From contig CALXVO010000011.1 of NCBI GenBank assembly GCA_944392065.1, forward strand, positions 1-19,921: a stretch of 19,921 bases of DNA, given 5' to 3'. Positions 1 to 6,225 of this stretch are shown in pieces (the first letter of the stretch is position 1; every line of letters begins with the position of its first letter). A model generated the notes under the pieces. That model saw nothing but the letters and a program-made list of their open reading frames with translations, was not told where the DNA came from and made no database searches. The stretch is from an uncultured Clostridia bacterium (GTDB taxonomy: Bacteria; Bacillota; Clostridia; TANB77; CAG-508). The position numbers were made by a program, and so were the translations under genes.

Positions 1-129
1 GCTACCTTGGGCCGTCCGAGCGAAGCGAGTGACATGTATTTCGCCGTTGCTCCAGAGACTAGCCCTGCGAAATGCCTTTCTTATGACTCACAACCGTATA
101 ATGATAGAGAAACATCATATATTTTTTAA
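1..129 (+). other. GC-rich fragment with an open frame running in from the left edge
   Basis: Frame 1 is open from base 1 to a TAA at 127-129, giving 42 residues with no recognisable domain. The first 80 bases are much richer in G and C than the AT-rich stretch after them. They contain a 7-bp inverted repeat (38-44 with 67-73, ATTTCGC/GCGAAAT). This could be the end of an upstream gene on the plus strand, the end of a mobile element, or non-coding DNA. I cannot decide between these, and the rest of 130-220 shows nothing I can name. Confidence 0.2.
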
Positions 130-220
130 TTAACTTATTAAAGTGAGTACATTTATGAGAAGAATATAAAACAGTATAACGAAGCATCTAAAAATATTTA
201 TCGAGAATATGAATAATAAA

Positions 221-250
221 GAAATGAGCAGGTATATACCCGCTCATTTC
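221..250 (-). terminator. Intrinsic terminator of nadE
   Basis: This is an inverted repeat with 15-base arms (221-235 and 236-250) that differ at one position. It starts 27 bases beyond the nadE stop codon. Read on the minus strand, the hairpin is followed by TTTATTATT, a reasonable U-rich tail. On the plus strand no T tract follows, so it should act mainly for nadE. Confidence 0.65.
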
Positions 251-277
251 CTAAAACCAAAATTGTTATTAAAATTA

Positions 278-2197
278 TTACCAATTGCTAGAATCCGCAT
301 CAGATGGCATTCTTAAATCGCCTCTTGGTGAAACGCTTACTGTTCCAACCTTAGGACCATCCGGAATACAATTTCTCTTAAATTGATTACGGAAGAACCT
401 CTTAATAAAACCATCATAGTATTTAGAGAGTTCATCCGAAGAGTATGTTCCTTTGAAAGCAATCCTAGACAGATACATAATCTTGTCACGAGAAAACCTT
501 CTTCTCAAAAGATTATAGATAAAAAAGTCAATAACCTCATAAGGTCCAACGGTATTCTCCGTTTTTTGAACAACCTCTTTACCATCAGTCGGAAGCAACT
601 CAGGGCTAATTGGAGTATTTATAATATCCAATAGTGTATCCTTAAGTGCGGGATTCTCTTTGCCGGATTCGATAGCATACCATTCAATAAGATATTTTAC
701 CAGAGTTTTAGGTATGGAGCAATTAACTCCATACATGCTCATGTGATCTCCATTGTAGGTACACCAACCTAATACCAGTTCGGATAAATCGCCGGTTCCG
801 ACCAAAATTCCATGATGCTTATTTGCCATATTCATAAGAATCTTGGTTCTTTCTCTGGCCTGAACATTCTCATAAGTAATGTCGTGAACGCTAGGATCGT
901 GTCCAATATCTTTGAAATGCTGCATACAAGCATCTCTGATAGGAATCTCTCGTAAAGTTATGCCTAATTCTTTACACAATTTAACCGCATTATTATAAGT
1001 ACGGTCCGTTGTGCCAAAACCAGGCATTGTGATTCCCATAATCCCTGAAACGTCGAGATTCAGTTTCCTGAAAGCATCATAGCATACAAGCAATGCTAAA
1101 GTTGAATCCAAGCCTCCGGAAATGCCGATTGTAACTTTTGTGTTTTTGATTGCGGATAATCTCCTGGCTAAAGCGGTTGACTGAATGGAAATGATTTCTT
1201 TGCAGACGTTGCTGCGAGCATCATTATCCACATTAGGTACGAAGGGATGATTATTTACACTTCGGTCAATTAAGTAGCCTTCATCATGGATAGCTTTCTG
1301 AGAAACAAAAATCTCTCTATAAGATTGAGTTAAGCTTCTCTTGCTATCGCTGAATGTCTTGTTTGCCACTCTTTCATTTTTTAAAGCTTCGATATCGACA
1401 TCAAAGATCTCAATCTGATCTTCAACCTGATAGCGTTTAGTAGCTGCTAATTGTTTGCCATTTTCAAAAGCATAGCCACTACCCCCAAACACCAAATCAC
1501 TTGTTGATTCAGAAAAACCTGTAGAAGTATAGAGATATGCCGAAATGGTTCTCGAACTTTGCGTTTTAATCAACTCTTTGCGATACGCATCTTTGCCAAC
1601 CAGTTCATTACTCGAAGATAGGTTTGCGATGATGTTTGCACCGGCTAATGCCAGATAAGAACTAGGCGGTATAACCGACCACAAATCTTCACAGATTTCT
1701 AGTCCTAATTTGTAACCTGCGGCTGATGAAAAGATTAAATTGCCAAAAGGCACATTCTCACCAAACAAGTTAACAGATGTAATTGAATTGTCCGTATAAG
1801 CCGTAAACCACCTTTTTTCATAAAATTCACCATAGTTCGGAAGATATTGTTTAGGAACAACCCCATGAATCTTTCCAGCCTGAATGGCAATAGCACAGTT
1901 ATACAAGGTATCAGAAACATTTATAGGCGCTCCTACAACAAAAAGAACATCATAAGATGCAGAAAAGGATACAAGTTCCTTCAAGCATTCCATAGCAGAT
2001 TCCATAAGCTGAGAATAACCAAAAAGGTCTTGACAAGTATAACCGGTCAAAGAAAGTTCAGGGAATATTAGTACCTTAACATTCCGCGAATCAGCGTGTC
2101 TTATTAAATCCTTTATTTTTTCTGTTGCATCCATAGGATTAGAAAGTCCACTATTGAATGTTGCAATAGCACACTTCACAAAACCATAGTTTACCAC
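278..2197 (-). CDS. nadE: Glutamine-dependent NAD+ synthetase
   Basis: This enzyme catalyses the last step of NAD+ synthesis, amidating deamido-NAD (nicotinate adenine dinucleotide) with ammonia taken from glutamine and with ATP, in the cytoplasm. The 639-residue length is usual for the two-domain form. The N-terminal nitrilase-type glutaminase shows the expected triad: E47 in FPELSLTGYT, K116 in VVPKQYLP and C169 in LEICEDLW. The C-terminal synthetase carries the ATP pyrophosphatase loop GISGGLDS at 358-365. I chose the GTG start because an AAGGAGG site lies 9 bases upstream (plus-strand 2207-2213). It has its own consensus promoter and diverges from the PRPP-synthetase-like operon, so both NAD units share one control region. 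It can use nicotinate-derived precursors, including nicotinate released by the hydrolase at 5264-6178. The family call is firm. Confidence 0.97.
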   Translation of the reverse strand: MVNYGFVKCAIATFNSGLSNPMDATEKIKDLIRHADSRNVKVLIFPELSLTGYTCQDLFGYSQLMESAMECLKELVSFSASYDVLFVVGAPINVSDTLYNCAIAIQAGKIHGVVPKQYLPNYGEFYEKRWFTAYTDNSITSVNLFGENVPFGNLIFSSAAGYKLGLEICEDLWSVIPPSSYLALAGANIIANLSSSNELVGKDAYRKELIKTQSSRTISAYLYTSTGFSESTSDLVFGGSGYAFENGKQLAATKRYQVEDQIEIFDVDIEALKNERVANKTFSDSKRSLTQSYREIFVSQKAIHDEGYLIDRSVNNHPFVPNVDNDARSNVCKEIISIQSTALARRLSAIKNTKVTIGISGGLDSTLALLVCYDAFRKLNLDVSGIMGITMPGFGTTDRTYNNAVKLCKELGITLREIPIRDACMQHFKDIGHDPSVHDITYENVQARERTKILMNMANKHHGILVGTGDLSELVLGWCTYNGDHMSMYGVNCSIPKTLVKYLIEWYAIESGKENPALKDTLLDIINTPISPELLPTDGKEVVQKTENTVGPYEVIDFFIYNLLRRRFSRDKIMYLSRIAFKGTYSSDELSKYYDGFIKRFFRNQFKRNCIPDGPKVGTVSVSPRGDLRMPSDADSSNW

Positions 2198-2307
2198 AAT
2201 GAAAAACCTCCTTAGAATTAATGATTTAATAGTAACAACATATTTTTGGCTTTGTTTTTTAGGCTATCTGTAATCGCTGATAGCTTTGTCAAAAACAATT
2301 GAATTAT

Positions 2308-2336
2308 ATTATATCATAATGCTAGAATTATGTCAA
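2308..2336 (-). promoter_or_regulatory. Sigma-A promoter of nadE
   Basis: On the minus strand there is a perfect TTGACA -35 box (plus-strand 2331-2336), 17 bases, and a perfect TATAAT -10 box (2308-2313). Transcription would start near 2300, about 100 bases upstream of the GTG start. A fully consensus promoter suggests strong basal expression unless it is repressed. Confidence 0.8.
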
Positions 2337-2394
2337 TTTTGAAAAATGCTTGAAAATAGTATATTTTTATTAGTTTTCATTAAGAATTCACCTA

Positions 2395-2423
2395 TTGCAA
2401 AATTATGTAAATTGTGCTATACT
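2395..2423 (+). promoter_or_regulatory. Promoter of the prs-like/nadV-like operon
   Basis: TTGCAA at 2395-2400 and TATACT at 2418-2423 are separated by 17 bases. A TG dinucleotide one base before the -10 box makes it an extended -10 promoter. The predicted start near 2430 leaves a leader of about 80 bases before the ATG at 2513. Confidence 0.72.
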
Positions 2424-2450
2424 AGTTATAAGTTTTGCGTAATTATGTAA
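2395..2450 (+). repeat. Direct-repeat pair around the prs-like promoter, possible operators
   Basis: The 16-base word TTGC-NN-AATTATGTAA occurs at 2395-2410 and again at 2435-2450, with 14 of 16 positions identical and a spacing of exactly 40 bases (about four helical turns). The first copy covers the -35 box and the second lies just after the expected transcription start. That placement suits a repressor that contacts both. The octamer TTATGTAA alone occurs elsewhere by chance, so only the longer word and its position carry weight. Confidence 0.4.
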
Positions 2451-2512
2451 GAAGAACAATATCTTTTTGCAAATCACCAAAACAAATAATTTTTTTTAGG
2501 AGGTATCAGTTT

Positions 2513-3331
2513 ATGCTTACACTCAATGGGACAAAACTTCTTACTGAGCGGTTTCCGAACAACGAAACCAAAGTCAAGGATTTTGAGAATGCCATCGTAG
2601 ATGGACAGAACATTCTCGAATTCAAGTACGTCAACGATGAGGACTTAGTGGCGTTGATGTTTGCTAAGAAGCGAATTGATGAGTTTGGTGTTCCGTGTAC
2701 GCTTTTTGTATGGTACATGCCATACAGTCGAATGGATCGGAAGATTGAAGGAGATTTATTCACTCTTCAGTATGTATGTAACTTTATCAACTGGCTGAAC
2801 TTTGCAAAAGTCATCGTGATGGAACCCCACTCTGATAAGACAATGAAAATGCTCGAAAGAGCAACTGCTATTTATCCTGTAAAGGATTGGCTTGCTGAAG
2901 TACAGAAAGAAGTTGGCTTTTCAGAGAACGACCATGTTGTATTTCCCGACAAGGGAGCTGCGGCGCGTTATGCTGATAGCAATTATGCTAACATCTGCAT
3001 TTTGGAGAAAAAGCGTAATCCTATAACAGGTAACATCGAGGACATGTGCCTCAAGAAAGGTACAGTTAATCCCGGCTCAAAGTGTATCATCATTGATGAC
3101 CTTTGTTCCAAAGGCGGAACCTTTGCTTGGGCGGGGAGTATCCTGAAATCTTTGGGAGCAAGCGAAGTTTACTTGGTTGTTTCTCATTGCGAAGAAACGA
3201 TTTTCAACGGAAAACTTCTCACCGAAGATTCGCCTATCAGTAAGGTTTACACAAGTAAATCCATCATGTGTAAACAACATCCTAATATTAAGTATATGGA
3301 TGTTGATGTAATGGGCTATGTAAACCAGTAA
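2513..3331 (+). CDS. prs: PRPP-synthetase-like enzyme (ribose-phosphate pyrophosphokinase family)
   Basis: Family members transfer pyrophosphate from ATP to ribose 5-phosphate to make PRPP; one phage branch instead acts on ADP-ribose. At 272 residues this protein is shorter than the usual housekeeping enzyme (about 310-320). The key motifs are present: PNNE in place of the ATP-site F-x-D-G-E, YMPYSRMDRK matching the YxxYARQDR motif, FPDKGAAARYA, the basic loop LEKKRNP, and the ribose-phosphate loop IIIDDLCSKGGTF. The ATG start follows AGGAGG by 9 bases; an in-frame extension back to 2435 lies largely in the leader and is rejected. It is 20 bases upstream of the nicotinamide-phosphoribosyltransferase-like gene, so it probably supplies that enzyme's activated co-substrate. 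Its short form and partner make a NARP1-type ADP-ribose pyrophosphate synthetase possible, but sequence reading alone cannot settle the substrate. Confidence 0.85.
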   Translation: MLTLNGTKLLTERFPNNETKVKDFENAIVDGQNILEFKYVNDEDLVALMFAKKRIDEFGVPCTLFVWYMPYSRMDRKIEGDLFTLQYVCNFINWLNFAKVIVMEPHSDKTMKMLERATAIYPVKDWLAEVQKEVGFSENDHVVFPDKGAAARYADSNYANICILEKKRNPITGNIEDMCLKKGTVNPGSKCIIIDDLCSKGGTFAWAGSILKSLGASEVYLVVSHCEETIFNGKLLTEDSPISKVYTSKSIMCKQHPNIKYMDVDVMGYVNQ

Positions 3332-3351
3332 TTAAAAAGGAGAAAACTACT

Positions 3352-4911
3352 ATGATGTTCAACGAAATGACTGAAAATCCTGCTTTACTGACAGATGGAT
3401 ACAAATTCTGTCATAAGGAACAGTATCCGCCAGGTATCGAGCTGACATACGAAACATGGACGCCGAGAAAATCTCGGATTGAAGGAGTAACCCATGCAGT
3501 GTTCTTTGGGCTTCAGGGGGCTCTTGCAACATTGTACTGGAAATGGCAGAAAGGTTTCTTTGAAAGACCTCTTGACGTGGTTATGGAGGAAATCAGAGAA
3601 AGCCTCAGCGGTACTTTTGGGGTTACTAATCCGGAAATGGTAAAAAACTATGACTATTCTCATTTTGAGAAGCTTCATAGCTTGGGTTATTTACCACTTA
3701 GGATTAAAGCTCTTAAAGAAGGTACTTTTGTGCCTATCGGAGTGCCGATGTTTACCATCGAAAACACTCTGCCGGATTTCTTCTGGCTCACAGGGTATTT
3801 AGAAACCCCTTTATCATGCCTTATTTGGCAACCGATGACAGATAGCACAATAGCAGATAAGTATAAGAGAATTCTTAACTTTTATGCTGAGATCACTGGA
3901 TGCAATCAACCGAAAAGAGTTTTCAATCAGGGCGGCGACTTTTCTATGCGTGGCATGGGAAGTCCGGAAGCAGCATATCGTTCAACACCCGGACATTTGC
4001 TAAGTTTCGGTGGTTCTGCAACGATTCCTGCAAGAAATTACCTGATGGCATATTACGATGCTAAGCTGGACGTTATCGCTTATGCTCCTTCAACAGAGCA
4101 TAGTGTAATGGAGTCTTACGGTCGTGATGAAAAAAATGCCATTTTGAGAATTGTTACCGAAGTTTATCCGAGCGGAACGGTAACAATCGTTTCAGATACT
4201 TACAACTTGTGGAATCTTGTTGACAATGTTTTGACAGATCCGGAAGTAAAAGAGGCGATTATGCAGCGCAACGGAAAGGTCAATATCAGACCTGACTCTG
4301 GTGACCCGATTAAAATTATTTGCGGAGATAAGGATGCAAGAGAGGAAAGCATCGATGACCGGTTGAATGGATTCGCCGAAACAATAAGAAAGGGCTTAAT
4401 CCAGCGCCTTTATGAAATCTTTGGTGGAACAAAAAATGAAAAAGGTTTCATCGAAATTGATTCTCACATTGGCTCTGTATATGGAGATTCTATTACTCCT
4501 GAAAGAGCAAAAGCAATTTGTGAAGGATTAATGGAAAAAGGCTTCGTTACTGTAAGCGTTGGCTTGGGCATCGGTTCGTATACATATCAGTATATGACAC
4601 GCGATACCTTAGGTTTTGCTCTTAAAGGGACTGCCGAAATTGTAAATGGAGAATTTAGAGCAATCTATAAAGACCCGGCAACAGATTCGGACAGGTTCAA
4701 GAAGTCGCAGAAAGGCTTAGTGGCTGTTGTCTTTGAAGATGGGGAATATAAACTCATCGACAATCTCACACCTGAAACAATTAAAGATGTCAAGGGCAAT
4801 ATGCTCGAAGATGTTTTCGTTGATGGTGGATTCGTACGTACTCAGACCTTTGATGAAATCAGACAAAGGGTTGCAAGCGAATCCCAGCGAGTTTACAACG
4901 GCAAGTTCTAA
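3352..4911 (+). CDS. nadV: Nicotinamide phosphoribosyltransferase-like enzyme (NAMPT/NadV family) with a changed specificity residue
   Basis: NAMPT joins nicotinamide to PRPP to give NMN. Recalled against human NAMPT, this 519-residue protein keeps D15 and Y17 near the start (LLTDGYKFCHKEQYPP), F197 and R200 (DFSMRGM), the catalytic histidine H250 (STEHS), and R313 and D315 (NIRPDSGDP). It also keeps the late TRD phosphate-site motif. The human motif GTDT, whose Asp219 binds the amide of nicotinamide, aligns without a gap to GSAT here, so the aspartate is alanine (A223). Loss of this residue may relax or switch specificity. The start follows AAGGAG by 9 bases, and the gene is second in an operon with the prs-like gene. 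No NMN adenylyltransferase is encoded nearby. Alternatives are a nicotinate-using enzyme or a Namat-type nicotinamide ADP-ribose transferase. The family is firm and the substrate is open. Confidence 0.9.
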   Translation: MMFNEMTENPALLTDGYKFCHKEQYPPGIELTYETWTPRKSRIEGVTHAVFFGLQGALATLYWKWQKGFFERPLDVVMEEIRESLSGTFGVTNPEMVKNYDYSHFEKLHSLGYLPLRIKALKEGTFVPIGVPMFTIENTLPDFFWLTGYLETPLSCLIWQPMTDSTIADKYKRILNFYAEITGCNQPKRVFNQGGDFSMRGMGSPEAAYRSTPGHLLSFGGSATIPARNYLMAYYDAKLDVIAYAPSTEHSVMESYGRDEKNAILRIVTEVYPSGTVTIVSDTYNLWNLVDNVLTDPEVKEAIMQRNGKVNIRPDSGDPIKIICGDKDAREESIDDRLNGFAETIRKGLIQRLYEIFGGTKNEKGFIEIDSHIGSVYGDSITPERAKAICEGLMEKGFVTVSVGLGIGSYTYQYMTRDTLGFALKGTAEIVNGEFRAIYKDPATDSDRFKKSQKGLVAVVFEDGEYKLIDNLTPETIKDVKGNMLEDVFVDGGFVRTQTFDEIRQRVASESQRVYNGKF

Positions 4912-4944
4912 GCACGATATTTTCTAAATTAGTTTTTGTTTTAT

Positions 4945-4973
4945 GCTAGCCCGCTTTATTAAAGTGGGCTAGC
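4945..4973 (+). terminator. Terminator of the prs-like/nadV-like operon
   Basis: This is a 13-bp stem (4945-4957 with 4961-4973, one G-U pair) with a three-base loop, followed by TTTCATT. It lies 34 bases after the stop codon of the nadV-like gene and should end that operon before the promoter at 5095-5123. Confidence 0.8.
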
Positions 4974-4995
4974 TTTCATTAACATTAAGGGTAAA

Positions 4996-5014
4996 CCACG
5001 GGTTATACCCGTGG
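4996..5014. repeat. Isolated hairpin with 8-bp perfect arms
   Basis: CCACGGGT and ACCCGTGG flank a three-base loop. There is no T tract on either side, so a terminator role is doubtful. GC-rich hairpins of this style occur at ends of IS200/IS605-type elements in Bacillota, but no second end, transposase or TnpB frame is present. It could be a remnant or an unrelated hairpin. Confidence 0.35.
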
Positions 5015-5094
5015 ATGATTATAGATAAGTCATTTGCTTAAAGTGAATATTTTAATACAGAGCAATGAGTAAGTCAGAAATTTACATAAAAGTG

Positions 5095-5123
5095 TTTACT
5101 TTTTGGATTATTTGTGATATAAT
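5095..5123 (+). promoter_or_regulatory. Promoter of the nicotinamidase-like/vWA unit
   Basis: TTTACT at 5095-5100 and TATAAT at 5118-5123 are spaced by 17 bases, with an extended TG (5115-5116) one base before the -10 box. The predicted start is near 5130. That puts the first transcribed bases in the outer strand of the leader helix at 5133-5139. Confidence 0.75.
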
Positions 5124-5130
5124 GTCAGCA

Positions 5131-5240
5131 TGTCATAAACAGATTGCTTTGCATTCAAAACTGTTGTCTCTATTACATTAGGAGGTTTGCAAGAGACATG
5201 AGGCAAACAGCAGTCAAGTGACAATGCAAAATTTATGAAT
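5131..5240 (+). promoter_or_regulatory. Long structured 5' leader RNA, possible cis-regulatory element
   Basis: Four helices nest in order. They are TCATAAA 5133-5139 with 5232-5238, TTTGCATT 5148-5155 with 5223-5230, CTGTT 5161-5165 with 5206-5210, and GTCTC 5166-5170 with 5193-5197. All pairs are Watson-Crick. A competing helix, GTTTGC 5185-5190 with GCAAAC 5203-5208, would disrupt the inner two. The apical loop holds an AGGAGG (5180-5185). The true ribosome site of the downstream gene (AGGAGG, 5251-5256) lies just outside the structure. I do not recognise a known riboswitch class. A role in sensing a metabolite or in mRNA stability is inference. Confidence 0.45.
5198..5221 (+). CDS. Possible seven-residue leader peptide (MRQTAVK)
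   Basis: An ATG at 5198 follows an AGGAGG (5180-5185) by 12 bases and opens a frame of seven codons ending in TGA. It sits inside the structured leader, overlapping the 3' strand of the inner helices, so its translation would open the GTCTC/GAGAC and CTGTT/AACAG pairings. The spacing is long and the frame is very short, so chance is a real alternative. Confidence 0.15.
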   Translation: MRQTAVK

Positions 5241-5263
5241 CAACTTTAGTAGGAGGCATTTGT

Positions 5264-6178
5264 ATGAAAACTAACTACGAGCAGATTGTGGATGTAAGCA
5301 AAATCGCACAGCATACCGCGGTAGACATGAATGCCATCTTTGCTATGGCAGAGAAGGAAGGATTTCCTGCGGCAATCGACGATTCTCCCAAGCGGCTGCT
5401 TTTGTGCATCGATGTCCAGAAGGACTTTATCGAGGGCGGCGCGTTGGCAGTACCCGGCTCCATTGGCGATGTGGAACGTATGACACGTTTCATCTACAAC
5501 AACATGGGCGGAATCTCCCGGATTATGTGCAGTTTGGATACCCACATTGCACATCAGATTTTCCATCCGTGCTGGTGGGTGAATTCGGAGGGTGATCACC
5601 CGGCGCCGTACACCATCATTACCTATGATGATGTGGCAAACAATCGCTGGCGTCCTGTCGTGGGAGACCCTCGGGACTCCATTCAGTATCTGAAAGAGTT
5701 GGAAAAGGTGGGCGCCGGAAAGAAACAGCTTTGCATCTGGCCGTACCACTGCATTGCAGGAACGGAAGGTGCAACTCTGGAAAACGAGTTTGCCAAGATG
5801 GTTTACTTCCATTCGGTGGCTCGAAAAAGCGTGAACCACATGATTCAGAAAGGTACCGATCCCTACAGTGAGATGTATGGAATCATCAAGCCGGAATTCA
5901 GCAAGAAGAACTTCTTGAATACGCCGGTTCTCACTGCTATCGAGAAGTACGACAAAATCTACGTCGTGGGCGAGGCGGCAAGTCACTGCCTCATGGAATC
6001 GGTAAAGCAGATTGCGGAGCACTTTGCAAACCGTCCGGAGGTGACGCAGAAAATCACCATTCTGGAGGATTGCACTTCTCCGATTACCGGCTATGAGGCT
6101 GACACGCAGATTGCTTTTGCGAACTTCAAGAGTTCGTATGGCATTCAGTTCGCCAAATCCACCGACATTCAGTTTTAA
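5264..6178 (+). CDS. Nicotinamidase-like cysteine hydrolase (isochorismatase superfamily)
   Basis: The likely reaction is nicotinamide to nicotinate plus ammonia, feeding NadE through the deamidating salvage route. The 304-residue protein carries the expected Asp-Lys-Cys triad: D50 in LCIDVQKDFIEGG, K196 in QKGTDP and C242 in GEAASHC. Metal-site candidates are D92 and H94 in SLDTHIAHQIFH and H162 in WPYHCIAGT, though the third ligand of standard nicotinamidases does not align cleanly. It is longer than PncA (about 190-215 residues), with about 40 extra N-terminal residues and a long insert after the metal motif. The ATG follows AGGAGG by 7 bases. It is first in a unit with the vWA gene 47 bases downstream. 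GC content is the highest in the window: 35 of 60 bases at 5401-5460. A different amide substrate is possible, but the nearby NAD genes favour nicotinamide. Confidence 0.82.
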   Translation: MKTNYEQIVDVSKIAQHTAVDMNAIFAMAEKEGFPAAIDDSPKRLLLCIDVQKDFIEGGALAVPGSIGDVERMTRFIYNNMGGISRIMCSLDTHIAHQIFHPCWWVNSEGDHPAPYTIITYDDVANNRWRPVVGDPRDSIQYLKELEKVGAGKKQLCIWPYHCIAGTEGATLENEFAKMVYFHSVARKSVNHMIQKGTDPYSEMYGIIKPEFSKKNFLNTPVLTAIEKYDKIYVVGEAASHCLMESVKQIAEHFANRPEVTQKITILEDCTSPITGYEADTQIAFANFKSSYGIQFAKSTDIQF

Positions 6179-6225
6179 GCAAATCCATTACAAGTATCAG
6201 AACAAACAATAAGGAGGAAGACAAG

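Larger units (their letters stand above)
2198..2512. other. Divergent control region between nadE and the prs-like operon
   Basis: These 315 bases without a gene hold the nadE promoter (minus strand, 2308-2336), the promoter of the prs-like operon (plus strand, 2395-2423), a direct repeat around the latter, and both ribosome binding sites. Nothing else, such as a small ORF with a ribosome site, is supported. The shared region could let one regulator control both units, but no known NAD-repressor operator was recognised. Confidence 0.7.

Noticed and set aside
1..30. Resemblance of the left edge to the 3' end of 16S rRNA (CTACCTTG word)
   Set aside because: Only eight bases agree and the following bases do not match rRNA.
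383..634. Plus-strand open frame of 83 codons inside nadE
   Set aside because: It is antisense to the conserved synthetase domain of nadE and shows no start signal.
2435..2512. Upstream in-frame extension of the prs-like protein
   Set aside because: It lies in the leader just after the promoter and spans the AGGAGG site. The ATG at 2513 has ideal spacing and begins the family-like sequence.
5082..5089. TTACATAA before the nicotinamidase-like promoter as a third copy of the prs operator
   Set aside because: The octamer also occurs inside unrelated coding sequence (for example 10348-10355 and 14221-14228), as expected by chance in AT-rich DNA.
5246..6022. Minus-strand open frame of 258 codons opposite the nicotinamidase-like gene
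   Set aside because: It is a mirror of a GC-richer coding frame. It has no ribosome site, contains no recognisable motif, and the plus-strand frame carries a complete catalytic triad.
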